64,000 nt of DNA, taken from the NCBI GenBank assembly GCA_963721305.1, contig CAVRIR010000004.1, forward strand, positions 186,001 to 250,000. Reading direction: 5' to 3'. This document shows positions 17,785 through 27,025 of this stretch, piece after piece; the stretch's first letter is position 1; every line of letters starts with the position of its first letter. The stretch comes from DATAES01 sp963721305. GTDB lineage: Bacteria; Actinomycetota; Acidimicrobiia; Acidimicrobiales; JACDCH01. The notes under the pieces were generated by a model that had not been told where the DNA came from, ran no database searches, and saw only the letters and a program-made list of their open reading frames with translations. Position numbers and translations under genes: made by a program.

Positions 17785-19977
17785 TCAGGCGGCGACGAGC
17801 TCGCGCTCGGGCTCGACGGCGACGTCGTCGTCGGTGCTGCCCTTTGTGCTGCCGCCCTCGAGGTCGAGGTGGGGAAGGATGCGGTCGAGCCAGTTCGGCA
17901 GCCACCAGTTGGCGTTGCCGACGAGGCTCATCGTCGCGGGCACGAGCACCATGCGCACGAGCGTGGCGTCGAGGAACACGGCGACCGAGAGGCCGACGCC
18001 GAACATCTTGCCGTTGACGTCGTCACCGAGGACGAAGGCACCGAAGACGCTGATCATGATGAGCGCCGCGGACGTGATCACCCGAGCAGTGCTCGACGAG
18101 CCCACCCACCACCGACGTGTGGCTGTCGCCGGTCCGCACGTACTCCTCACGCACTCGGGAGAGGAGGAAGACCTCGTAGTCCATCGAGAGGCCGAAGAGG
18201 ATGGCGAACATCATGAGCGGGAGGAACGGGTTGATCGGCACGGTGTGCTGCAGTCCGATGAGGCCCTTGCCCCAACCCCACTGGAACACGGCGACGAGCA
18301 CGCCGTAGGCGGCGGCGATCGACAGCAGGTTCATCACTGCGGCCTTGAACGGCACGAGGACCGAGCGGAACACGATCATCAGCAGCACGAACGACATCGC
18401 AACGACAGCGGCGATGAAGATCGGCAGGCGGTGGATGAGTCGGTCGGAGAGATCCGTCGCCATCGCTTGGCCGGTGAGCATGACCTTCGCGTTGCTTCCG
18501 GCGACCGTGGCGGGGAGGACGTCGGCGCGCAGGTGGCGCACCAGCTCGTCGGTCTTTGCGTCCTGCGGTCCCGTCGTGGGGTTGACGGTGAGCACCGCGG
18601 TGTTGCCCGCTTGGTTGAGGACGGGTGCGGTCACGGCGGCGACGCCGGGATCGTTCTGCAGCGCGTCGTGCACTCGAGCGACTGCGGTCGCGTCCGCAGC
18701 GAGTTCGGCACGTCGACGACGACTTGGATCGGGCCGTTGAAGCCACGACCGAAGCCCGCGGCCAGCGTGTCGTAAGCCGTGCGTTGCGTGGTGCCTTCGG
18801 CGGCGTTGCCGTCGTCGGGCGTACCGATGCGCATGCTCAATGCCGGCACCGCGATGACGCACAGGGCGACGAAGCTGGCGACCGCGTAGCGCACCGGGTG
18901 CTGGCCGACGTGGTGGGCCCAACGACCGGAGAAGGTCGCGTGGGCCGGCTTGGTGACGTGGGACTTGCGGTGGATCGACAGCTTGTCGATCTTCGTGCCG
19001 GCCAAGCCGAGCAGCCCCGGCAGCAACGTGACGGCGGCGAGCATCGCGAACACGACCACGACCGCAACCGACAGGCCCATCGAGCTGATCGCCGGAAGTC
19101 CGGCGAGATGCAGACCGAGGATGGCGATGACAACGGTCGAGCCGGCGAACAGCACCGAGAGCCCGGCAGTGGCGTTCGCCGTTCCGGCGGAGTCGGCGAC
19201 GCTCATGCCCTCGTGGAGGTGCTGGCGATGGCGGGTGACGACGAACAGCGCGTAGTCGATGCCGACACCGAGGCCGACCATCATGCACAGGATCAGGGAG
19301 AACTCGGGGACGTCCATGAACGCCGACATCACGCCGACGCCGGCGGCGCCGACGAAGATGCCCATGAGGGCGGTGACGATGGGGAGCCCCATCGCGACGA
19401 CCGAGCCGAACGCAATCAGCAGCACGATGATCGCGACGCCGATGCCGATGAGCTCGCTGGCCGAGTCCTTCTCCGCGACCTGAGCGAGCTCACCGGTGAA
19501 GTCGGTCTGCACACCGGCAGCACGGGTGATCGACGCCGCGGCGCTGGCGTCGTCGAGATGCGTCGTCGTGAACTTGTTGATCGTGTAGGCCACGTCGACA
19601 TAGGCCGTCGTGCCGTCGGCGCTGACGGCCGTGGTCTCCGAACCGAACGGGTCGGTCACCGCGGCGACGTCGTGGCCGGTCGCCAACTGCTGGCGGGCCT
19701 GCTCGACGCTCGCCTGGTGGGCAGCGTCATCGAGCCGGCCGTCGTTGGTGTGGAACACGATGCGAGCGGACTTGCCGCCTTGGCTCGGGAACCGAGCGGT
19801 CAGGACGTCGGCCGCTCGCTGCGACTCGACGCCAGGCACCCGGAAGCTGTTGCTGTAGTGGCCGCCGAGCTGGCCTTGCAGCGACACGATGGCGATCGCG
19901 GCCACCAGCCAGATGCCGAGCACCCGGAACGGATGGCGGGCGCTGCTGCGGCCGAGGCGGTACAGGAATGCACTCAT
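17785..19977 (-). pseudogene. MMPL/RND-family transporter with two frameshifts
   Basis: The gene begins with AGGAGGAATCCG-ATG and 430 normal MmpL residues (SSARHPFRVLGIWLVAAIA, ELIGIGVAIIVLLIAFGS, FSLILCMMVGLGVGIDYALF, SSMGLSVAVVVVFAMLAAVTLLPGLLGLAG). At about 18700 the frame shifts, after FNGPIQVVVDVP, and the second half follows (AELAADATAVARVHDALQ, then FGLSMDYEVFLLSRVREEY). A second shift at about 18100 moves the end into a third frame (ARVITSAALIMISVFGAFV to ERELVAA). Intact it would be about 730 residues with 11-12 helices. As sequenced it cannot make a whole protein. Confidence 0.85.
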
Positions 19978-20062
19978 CGGATTCCTCCTGGTCGGCCCGC
20001 ACGATGCGGGACGCTTCGCAGGATCCGATGACGCCCTTACCGGAGGCTTGGCCCCGGCTTAC

Positions 20063-23044
20063 TCAGTGCGAGGCAAGGGCGAGGCGGGCGCGTTCGAGGT
20101 CGTCGGCCTGGAACGCGGGGACCGGCGCGCCCACCGCCTCACGAAGCCGATCGGCCGTTTCGAGCAATTCCGCCCCGGTTGCGCAGTCGCCCTCGCCGAC
20201 GGCGACGACGCCGAGCACGGAGTAACAGGCGGCTGCGACCGACTGGATCTCGAAGTCGGGGTCGATGCGGTTACGGAACCGGCTGGCGCCCTCGATCTCG
20301 AGGATCTGCAGTGCTTCTCTCGCCGCAGTTGCGGCCTCGCGATCTCGACCGTGGCGCCGATGCACGAGCGCCGACCCCGTCAGCGCGGCGTACAGGATGT
20401 GCGGACTCCGCAGCCGGCGCCCTGCTTCCAGCGCGTGCTGATTCATGTCCTCGGCACGCTCGACCTCGCCGGCTTGCAGCAGCGACCACGCCAACCGCGA
20501 GTAGAGCGATCCGACGAAGCCCCTCATACCGAACTCCTGGGCGAGCTCGACAGACCGCTCTAATGCGCTGACAGCGTCCGGGTAGCGGCCGGCGCGCTCG
20601 TCGAAATCGGCGAGGAACCCAAGCGTGATCGACAGCATGACGGGCCGGTCGCTGAGCGCGAACCCTTCCGCCGCCTCGCGGTAGTAGTGCTCCGCGGTGA
20701 TCAAGTCGTCGTCGATCATCGCGAGGATCGCGTGGGAGTACTCCCGCGCGGCGAGGACGAAGGTGTCGTCGGAGTCGGCGGGATACACGCTGAGGGTCTC
20801 CAGCCGACGGCGGCGTGCTTCGTCCATGTTGCCGACGAGGCGGGCGATCTCCGTGTAGAACGAGAGCGTGAACGCCATGCCGGGGCGATCATCGAGGCGG
20901 CGAAAGATCTCGAGAGCATCGTGCAGGTCGGTGTCGGCTTCGGCCATCGCACCGGCGAGCGAGTGCAGCAGTCCGCGGCCGGCCAGTCCCAGCGCGCGGG
21001 TCGCGTCGCTGAGGTCACCGCCACAGGCGAAGGCGTCGTCCACCCACCGCTTGCCCTCGACCGCGGTGCCCGTCAGCCAGTGAGACCAGGCCGAGCCGCC
21101 CGCGATCAGCATCGCGGTCTCGGCGTCGTCGTTGTCGATGGCCCACTCGAGGGCGGCGCGCAGGTTGTCGTGCTCCGCGGTGATGGCGATGAGCCAGGGG
21201 CCTTGGTCGGGACCCGTGTACGCGCTCTTGCCTCCGGCGGCCAGCTGTGCGTAGTGGACGGCCATGGTGGCGCGCACTCGCTTGGCGTCGTCGCGCTGGC
21301 TGAGTCGCTGCCGGCCGTACTGGCACAGCGTCTGCAGTTGGGTGAAGCGGACCGTGTCGTCGGTTCGGTAGGCGACGACGAGAGACTTCTCGACGAGGGC
21401 TTGGATGATGTCGGCGATGTCCTCTGCAGCGATCGTGTCGTCAGTGCACACGGCTTCGGCTGTCGCCAGGTCGCACCCTCCGGGGAAGACCGAAAGCCGC
21501 TCGAACACGCGTTGCTCGGCGTCGAACAGCAGGTCGTAGCTCCAGTCGACGACGGCTTGCAGTGTCTGCTGACGCGGCAGCGCGGTGCGGGATCCTCCGG
21601 TGAGGAGCCGGAAGCGATCGTTCAGGCGGAATGAAATCTGGTGGATGGGCAACGCGCGGCTGCGGGCCGCGGCCAGTTCGATGGCGAGGGGCAGGCCGTC
21701 GAGCCGGGCGCAGATGTCGGCGATCAGCGGCAGGAGGTCGTCCGACACGTCCAGGAGCGCGCCGGCCGCGTGCGCTCGGGCCACGAACAGCTGCGCGGCA
21801 TCGTCGGCTGACAGCGGCGGCACCGCCCACACGGTCTCGCCCGTCACGCGCAGGGCCTCGCGACTCGTGGTCACGAGCCGCAGGCGCGGGCAACGGCGCA
21901 ACAACTCCTCGGCCACGACGGCTGCCGCGTCGATGAGGTGCTCGCAGTTGTCGAGCACGACGACGAGCTCGCGATCACCGATCATGTCGGCGAGTCGAGT
22001 GACGTCGGGAACGTCGAGCGCCGACGCGATCGCCGCGGTCACCGCCGCGGGATCACCGACGGGCGCGAGCTCGACGACATAACCACCATCGCTCAGCGCG
22101 ATTGACTCGGCGCGCGCCACTTCCAGCGCGAGGCGCGTCTTGCCCACTCCCCCGGGACCGACGAGGGACAGCAGACGGTGTTCCGCGGCGAGACGCGTGA
22201 GTTCGCGCAGCTCGTCGTCGCGCCCGACCAGCGGAGTGAGCGCCTCCGGGACCGCACCCCGTCGCTTCACTTCCGTGGTGCGCGTCGCGGTCGCCGGCGC
22301 GTCGAGCTCGGGATCCTGGGCGAGGATCGCCGCCTCGAGTCTCCGCAGTTCCGGTCCGGGTTCGAGGCCGAGCTCCTCGGCGAGAATGTGGCGGCCGTCC
22401 TGGAAGACGCGCAGCGCGTCAGCCTGCCGTCCCGCGCGGTAAAGAGCGATCATGAGCTGACCGCGCAGACGTTCTCGCAGCGGGTACGCGGCGACGAGCC
22501 CGTCGAGTTCGATGATCCCCTCGTCCAACCGGCCGAGCACGAGCTCCAGCTCGATGCGATCCTCGATCGCGGCGAGTCGCAGCTCCGACAGCCGGTTGAT
22601 CGTCGGCTGCGCGAACTCTTCATAGGCGAAATCGGCCAGCGCGTCGCCCCGCCACAACGACTCGGCCTCGGTGTAGCGCGCAATCGCCGCTGGCGCGTCG
22701 CCGCTCGCCGCCGCAGCGCGGGCGGCCGCGACCAATTGCTCGAACTGGTGGATGTCGACGGCGTCGGCGGGCAGGTCGAGGACGTAACCACCGCCTCGCA
22801 TCACGATCAGATCCGCCGCGCCGAGCGCGTTGCGCAGCTTCGACGCGAGCGCCTGCAGTCCATTGCGCACACGCGGTGGCGGGTCCTCACCCCACAACGC
22901 ATCGACGACCTGCTCCGCCGCCACGACCCGCCCGGCGTGCACGGCGAGGAGGGCAAGCAACGCCTGCTGCTTGCCCGTCGGGACGGCTATCTCCCGATTG
23001 TCCGCATCACGAACTTCGAGTGCACCGAGAAGCCCAACTCGCAC
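20063..23044 (-). CDS. AfsR/SARP-type regulator with NB-ARC and TPR domains
   Basis: 993-residue transcription activator. Residues 1-95 form an OmpR-type winged helix (VGLLGALEVRD, LVAVHAGRVV-like helix, RGGGYVLDLPADAVD). Residues 96-245 are the bacterial transcriptional activation domain (IELELVLGRLDEGIIELDGLVAAYPLRERL, LGLEPGPELRRLE). Residues 265-560 hold an NB-ARC ATPase with Walker A GPGGVGKTR near 295 and VVLDNCEHLID as Walker B. The rest is helical TPR-like. Family members switch on secondary metabolism or stress genes on ATP binding. It lies 85 bases upstream of the broken MmpL gene on the same strand and divergent from 23115. Confidence 0.93.
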   Translation of the reverse strand: MRVGLLGALEVRDADNREIAVPTGKQQALLALLAVHAGRVVAAEQVVDALWGEDPPPRVRNGLQALASKLRNALGAADLIVMRGGGYVLDLPADAVDIHQFEQLVAAARAAAASGDAPAAIARYTEAESLWRGDALADFAYEEFAQPTINRLSELRLAAIEDRIELELVLGRLDEGIIELDGLVAAYPLRERLRGQLMIALYRAGRQADALRVFQDGRHILAEELGLEPGPELRRLEAAILAQDPELDAPATATRTTEVKRRGAVPEALTPLVGRDDELRELTRLAAEHRLLSLVGPGGVGKTRLALEVARAESIALSDGGYVVELAPVGDPAAVTAAIASALDVPDVTRLADMIGDRELVVVLDNCEHLIDAAAVVAEELLRRCPRLRLVTTSREALRVTGETVWAVPPLSADDAAQLFVARAHAAGALLDVSDDLLPLIADICARLDGLPLAIELAAARSRALPIHQISFRLNDRFRLLTGGSRTALPRQQTLQAVVDWSYDLLFDAEQRVFERLSVFPGGCDLATAEAVCTDDTIAAEDIADIIQALVEKSLVVAYRTDDTVRFTQLQTLCQYGRQRLSQRDDAKRVRATMAVHYAQLAAGGKSAYTGPDQGPWLIAITAEHDNLRAALEWAIDNDDAETAMLIAGGSAWSHWLTGTAVEGKRWVDDAFACGGDLSDATRALGLAGRGLLHSLAGAMAEADTDLHDALEIFRRLDDRPGMAFTLSFYTEIARLVGNMDEARRRRLETLSVYPADSDDTFVLAAREYSHAILAMIDDDLITAEHYYREAAEGFALSDRPVMLSITLGFLADFDERAGRYPDAVSALERSVELAQEFGMRGFVGSLYSRLAWSLLQAGEVERAEDMNQHALEAGRRLRSPHILYAALTGSALVHRRHGRDREAATAAREALQILEIEGASRFRNRIDPDFEIQSVAAACYSVLGVVAVGEGDCATGAELLETADRLREAVGAPVPAFQADDLERARLALASH

Positions 23045-23114
23045 AAAGACGACGGTATCGGCATCCTCGCCGCTCGGTCAGCGGTCGGTAAGCGCGCCGG
23101 CGCATCGTGACGGC

Positions 23115-23432
23115 ATGACCACGACCCCCAACCACCGGGCCGCCGGATCACCCAGCCCCGCGGACCCGATCGCCGCCGCTCTAGTTGCGGTGATGGCGAA
23201 GGTCGAGGGCGACAGCGCCGCCGCACAACAACACCTTCTCGCCGCGCAACGGCAGTCGCAGTCGGCCGTCCGCCGCCAGCGTCAAGTCCTCGAGATCGCC
23301 AAACTCGTCGTCGATGGCGCGACCGAACGCGCCGTCGGACTCGCGCTCGAACACGCGGCACAATTCCCGCACGACGCGGAACTGCTCGACCGCATGACCG
23401 GACATCACTCGGCCGCAGAGAGGACACGATGA
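23115..23432 (+). CDS. TPR-like hypothetical protein
   Basis: 105 residues, largely helical and Ala/Gln-rich, with KLVVDGATERAVGLALEHAAQFPHDAELLDRM, which resembles a TPR unit of the TTC38 type. ATG start; the TGA overlaps the ATG of the acetyltransferase gene. It is divergent from the BTAD regulator with a 70-base gap, so the two directions may share control. The function is unknown. Confidence 0.6.
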   Translation: MTTTPNHRAAGSPSPADPIAAALVAVMAKVEGDSAAAQQHLLAAQRQSQSAVRRQRQVLEIAKLVVDGATERAVGLALEHAAQFPHDAELLDRMTGHHSAAERTR

Positions 23433-24013
23433 CCAGTCCCGTCACCTCCGCATTCGACCGGGTCACCTGGCCGCGGCACACCCAGCGGTTGACCATTCGG
23501 CCCGGCACCATCGCCGACACCGAAGCGACGTGGTCGTTCCGGCGCCTCGACGCGGTCAGTCAGTGGATCACACGCGCGCCGCGCACCATCGACGAGTACC
23601 GCCCTCAATTCGAGGACCCGGCATCGCTTGCGATGACGCTCGTCATCGAACTCGACGGAGAAGTCATCGGCGATCTGATGCTCCGAGTGGAAGACGCTTG
23701 GGCGCAAGCCGAAGTCACCGAACACGCTGAGCAGGTGCAGGCTGACCTCGGATGGGCGCTGCACCCGGACCACACGGGCCGCGGCTACGCGACGGAAGCC
23801 GTCAGCGAGGTGCTGCGCATCACCTTCGAAGACCTCGGGCTGCGCCGCGTCACCGCCAACTGCTTCACCGAGAACGAGGCATCGTGGCGGCTCATGGAAC
23901 GACTAGGCATGCGCCGCGAAGCCCACAACGTCCGCGACTCGCTCCACCGATCGGGCGAGTGGCTCGATGGCTACACGTACACGTTGCTCGCCGACGAATG
24001 GTTCAGTCACTGA
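23429..24013 (+). CDS. GNAT N-acetyltransferase (RimJ/RimL type)
   Basis: 194 residues. It begins with the RimJ-like RLTIRPGTIADTEATWSFRRLDAVSQWI and has the acetyl-CoA loop LHPDHTGRGYATEAVSEVLRITFEDLGLRRVTANCFTENEASWRLMERLGMR, a full GNAT core. Family members acetylate protein N-termini, aminoglycosides or small amines; the acceptor cannot be told. The ATGA overlap with the preceding small gene indicates coupled translation. Confidence 0.9.
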   Translation: MTSPVTSAFDRVTWPRHTQRLTIRPGTIADTEATWSFRRLDAVSQWITRAPRTIDEYRPQFEDPASLAMTLVIELDGEVIGDLMLRVEDAWAQAEVTEHAEQVQADLGWALHPDHTGRGYATEAVSEVLRITFEDLGLRRVTANCFTENEASWRLMERLGMRREAHNVRDSLHRSGEWLDGYTYTLLADEWFSH

Positions 24014-24145
24014 CCTGACGACTGCTTGTGCCTTTCTCGGCGCGCCCGCATTCTGATCACCGGGGTGCCGACCACTTGATTACCGCCACGGGCTCAAACC
24101 GAATGCCACGAGGTGGCTTCGCGCCTGAGTGCGTCGAGTGGCCGT

Positions 24146-24290
24146 TCAGGCGACCGACGCTGTCACGGCGGCGCGCCGGAGCATGTCGGCGATCACATCG
24201 ACGACATGGTCGGGGTGTGGCGCAAGTGGATGTCGCCGGAGCACGGCGCGGATGACTTTGGACCGGGGTGTCACGCGCGTCGAGCGTCCC
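24146..24290 (-). pseudogene. Recombinase C-terminal fragment, copy 4
   Basis: The stretch 24237-24290 aligns with the region of the two full recombinases that encodes LDARDTPIQDIRAVLR: the shared DNA includes GGAGCACGGCGCGGATG and GTGTCACGCGCGTCGAG (plus-strand sense) with two inserted bases. On the minus strand it reads GTLDARDTPVQ, then, after a frame change, SKVIRAVLRRHPL. The tail VVDVIADMLRRAAVTASVA to a stop at 24146 is not shared. A relic about 1 kb from the second full copy. Confidence 0.5.
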
Positions 24291-24373
24291 GAGATCATGC
24301 TCGACAAGATCAAGGAGTTGCTCCGATGAGCCACCAAGCAGCCATCTCGCTGATTTCGAACAAGGAGAAAGCG

Positions 24374-25354
24374 ATGCAGGCAATCGTGCAGCACCGCTAC
24401 GGAACCCAAGCCGAGCTCGTCCTGCAACTGGACGAGCTCGCGAGGCCGGCGATCGGCGACGACGAGGTACTCGTGCACGTGGCCGCAGCGAGCGTCGACA
24501 TGGGCACGTGGCACTGCATGACCGGTATGCCGTACGCCATGCGCCTAATGGGCTTCGGCGTCCGATCGCCCAAAGCGTCCAACCCTGGCAGGGCCCTCGC
24601 CGGAACCGTCGACTCCGTTGGAAAGAACGTGACCGAGTTCAAACCAGGCGACGAGGTCTATGGGAGCTGCGACGGATCATTCGCCGAGTACGCGCGCGTC
24701 GCGACGACGATGCTCGCGGTCAAACCCGCGAACCTGTCATTCGAGCAGGCCGCCGCCGCTCCGATCTCAGGGGGTACCGCGCTGCAGGCCGTCCGTAAGG
24801 CGAACGTGCAGTCCGGGCAGAAGGTGTTGATCGTCGGCGCTTCGGGAGGCGTGGGCACGTTCGCCGTGCAAATCGCCAAGACGTTGGATGCGGAGGTCAC
24901 CGGCGTGTGCAGCACTGCGAAGGTCGATCTCGTTCGAGCCCTCGGCGCCGATCACATCATCGACTACACGGCGGATGACTTCACGGGCGGCGCGCTCCGT
25001 TACGACGTGATCCTCGACATCGGAGGCAATCGTCGGCTGTCACATCTGCGTCGAGCGCTCACGCCGCGCGGCACGCTCGTGATCGTCGGTGGCGAATCCG
25101 GTGGACGCTGGCTCGGTGGGTTCGACCGCTCGCTGAGGGCGGTGCTGCTTTCCCTATTCGTTCCCCAGAACTTGGGGATGCTCGCGTCGACCGAGAACGC
25201 GAAGGATCTGAACGAGCTCCGCGAGCTCATCGAGACCGGACAAGTCACACCCGCTGTCGATCGCACCTACCCGCTGATCGAGACCGCGGACGCGATCCAG
25301 CATGTGAAGGACGGTCGCGCCAAAGGCAAGGTCGTCATCACCGTGGAAGGGTGA
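24374..25354 (+). CDS. MDR-family NAD(P)-dependent quinone oxidoreductase-like protein
   Basis: 326 residues of a zinc-independent medium-chain dehydrogenase/reductase: QAIVQHRYGTQAELVLQLDELARPAIGDDEVLVHVAAASVD at the N-terminus, GRALAGTVDSVGKNVTEFKPGDEVYG, and the Rossmann loop VLIVGASGGVGTFAVQIAKTLDAEVTGVCST around residue 150. No catalytic-zinc Cys/His set is present. The 24374 ATG follows AAGGAG; an upstream in-frame ATG at 24326 also has AAGGAG 8 bases before it, so a 16-residue longer form is possible. The C-terminal GKVVITVEG is the usual family end. Confidence 0.9.
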   Translation: MQAIVQHRYGTQAELVLQLDELARPAIGDDEVLVHVAAASVDMGTWHCMTGMPYAMRLMGFGVRSPKASNPGRALAGTVDSVGKNVTEFKPGDEVYGSCDGSFAEYARVATTMLAVKPANLSFEQAAAAPISGGTALQAVRKANVQSGQKVLIVGASGGVGTFAVQIAKTLDAEVTGVCSTAKVDLVRALGADHIIDYTADDFTGGALRYDVILDIGGNRRLSHLRRALTPRGTLVIVGGESGGRWLGGFDRSLRAVLLSLFVPQNLGMLASTENAKDLNELRELIETGQVTPAVDRTYPLIETADAIQHVKDGRAKGKVVITVEG

Positions 25355-25367
25355 CTGGGCCTTTCGA

Positions 25368-26357
25368 TCATTCGTTGCTGGCGGGACGGGATTTTGAAGG
25401 CAAGGGAATGACGAACGAGCCCATCGTGCGGCTGGCGCGCAGCGGGTTCTCGCCGAGGTAGATCTGGGTGGCGGCGATGGTGTCGTGACGGAGCACGGCG
25501 CGGATGTCCTGGATCGGTGTGTCGCGGGCGTCGAGCGTGCCGGCGAGGGTGCGGCGGAGATCGTGGGGTCGGAGGTAGGAGAGGCCGATGTGCTCGCCGC
25601 GGGCGTGCACAACTTTGCGAATGCCTTCAATGGTCAGCGGGCGCACCGGGTCGCGCAAAACGTGTCCGGTACGGCCGGCCGGCCGTTGCACCTGCGGGAG
25701 CACCGGTAGCGCCCCAGTCTCGTCGACCCTCTGTTGCAGTGCAGCGCGCCAGAGATAGAGGTGTGCGCGCAGCTGGGGTGCGATGCAGGCGGTGCCGGGC
25801 TTGGCCGCTTTGCCGACGACTTCGATGAGCCCGTGGTCAAGGTCGATGTCGCGCCAGCGGAGGCGGTGCATCTCTCCGGTGCGGAGTCCGGCGAACAGGC
25901 CCAGCATCAGGACGGCGCGGTCGCGAATCGACAGGAGGTCGTCGCCGTCAGTCGTGGCAAGGAGCGCAGCGATCTGAGCTTCGGTGAGCCAGTGGGGCTG
26001 CCAGACCCGGACGCGGCGGATACGGACGCGGTGCCCGAGCCGCCACGCCGGGTCGAGTTCGATACGCCCGGCGTGGTGCGCCCACCCGAACAGCGACTGC
26101 AGCGCGGTGCGGTAGTTACGCGCCGTCGCGGAGGCCCAGCGGGGTCCGTCCCAGCCGCGTTGGGTGACGAAGGCGACGAGGTCGTCGGTGCTGAACTCGC
26201 CGATCGTCTTGTCGGGGTGGCGCCGTTGAATCCACCGGTAGGTGTAGCCCCACGTCTTGCGGGTGGCGTCGGAGCGGATCGAGCACGCCCGGTCGGCGTA
26301 GAACGCTTCGACGGTGTCGGGCCACAGCGGCAGCGCGGCCAGCGCTGGTTCGGACAT
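25368..26357 (-). CDS. Tyrosine recombinase/integrase, copy 2
   Basis: 329 residues, near twin of the protein at 4779-5819. Catalytic residues are present in GLRTGEMHRLRW, PHDLRRT, VLRHDTIAAT and TQIYLGEN. The ATG follows AAGGAGGAGTTCG. About 100 bp upstream lies the second 91-bp repeat, then the 3' end of tRNA-Arg(ACG) after 7 bases, the usual place for an integrase gene next to its attachment site. The C-terminal tail (SFVIPLPSKSRPASNE) differs from copy 1. Likely functional. Confidence 0.93.
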   Translation of the reverse strand: MSEPALAALPLWPDTVEAFYADRACSIRSDATRKTWGYTYRWIQRRHPDKTIGEFSTDDLVAFVTQRGWDGPRWASATARNYRTALQSLFGWAHHAGRIELDPAWRLGHRVRIRRVRVWQPHWLTEAQIAALLATTDGDDLLSIRDRAVLMLGLFAGLRTGEMHRLRWRDIDLDHGLIEVVGKAAKPGTACIAPQLRAHLYLWRAALQQRVDETGALPVLPQVQRPAGRTGHVLRDPVRPLTIEGIRKVVHARGEHIGLSYLRPHDLRRTLAGTLDARDTPIQDIRAVLRHDTIAATQIYLGENPLRASRTMGSFVIPLPSKSRPASNE

Positions 26358-26460
26358 CGAACTCCTCCTTGTTCACGACGGGCGTCGTGGAAGCGAGGAC
26401 AGCCCGATCATCCGGCTGCAGCTCAGGGGAGGGGTCCGAGGAGGAGCCGCTGGACTTGCG

Positions 26461-26551
26461 CCGGTGGACTAACACCGGGCGACTACCACCAAACTCGCGT
26501 CCTCCTCCTGCGTGAAGCCCCCGGTCAGCGATCTACGCCGCTGACCAGGGA
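26461..26551. repeat. 91-bp repeat, right copy (candidate attachment/terminal site)
   Basis: One mismatch to 5922-6012 (GGGCG here, GGGCC there). The homology ends at 26551, 7 bases before the tRNA-Arg 3' end. The same pair of hairpins is present. Confidence 0.75.
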
Positions 26552-26558
26552 CTTCTTG

Positions 26559-26632
26559 CGCGCTCGGAGGAACTCGAATCCCCAACCTTCTGATCCGTAG
26601 TCAGATGCTCTCTCCAATTGAGCTACGAGCGC
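26559..26632 (-). tRNA. tRNA-Arg (anticodon ACG)
   Basis: Full cloverleaf on the minus strand: acceptor GCGCTCG/CGAGCGC, D arm GCTC...GAGC, anticodon stem TCTGA/TCAGA with loop CTACGGA (ACG at 34-36), variable AGGTT-like stretch and T arm with TTCGAGT. CCA is not encoded. Its 3' end points at recombinase copy 2, and its anticodon arm recurs at 6516-6531. Confidence 0.95.
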
Positions 26633-26714
26633 CGGGTTGTGAGGGAACAAGTGTAGGCGCGCACCCCATCGGGTCTTCATCCGTGCTTTACAACCCCGGC
26701 CATACCCTGGTGCG

Positions 26715-27023
26715 GTGGCCTCACGCCGGAGACATCCCGCCGCCCGCGCGCGGAAGACCGTCCTGGTCGCCAGTGCCGTCGCCGCTGCCGGTTTGACCGG
26801 CTATCTCGCCGGCGCCGCACCTGCGCCGGCCAGCGGTGCCTCGACCAACGGCAACTCCGCCACGACCGCCGACAACGGCGCGAGCGACACGCCGCCGACG
26901 ACGCAAGGCACGATTCCCCGACGAGGCCGCACCCGTAATCCGCTGCCGGATCCGGTGCCATCACCGACCGAACCGCAACCGCAACAGCAGACCAGTCCGC
27001 ACACGCGGTCCGCCGGGAGCTGA
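26715..27023 (+). CDS. Small single-pass membrane protein with Ser/Thr/Pro-rich tail
   Basis: 102 residues: basic start (ASRRRHPAARARKT), one membrane helix at about 16-35 (VLVASAVAAAGLTGYLAGAA), then a low-complexity Ser/Thr/Pro/Gln-rich tail ending HTRSAGS. GTG start. It is two bases from apbE and heads the apbE/ferric-reductase operon. A protein of the same design (53767-54093) heads the other ferric-reductase operon and ends VVTSGGS. No FMN-binding domain is visible. The function is unknown; its placement suggests an extracytoplasmic redox role. Confidence 0.7.
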   Translation: MASRRRHPAARARKTVLVASAVAAAGLTGYLAGAAPAPASGASTNGNSATTADNGASDTPPTTQGTIPRRGRTRNPLPDPVPSPTEPQPQQQTSPHTRSAGS

Positions 27024-27025
27024 CC

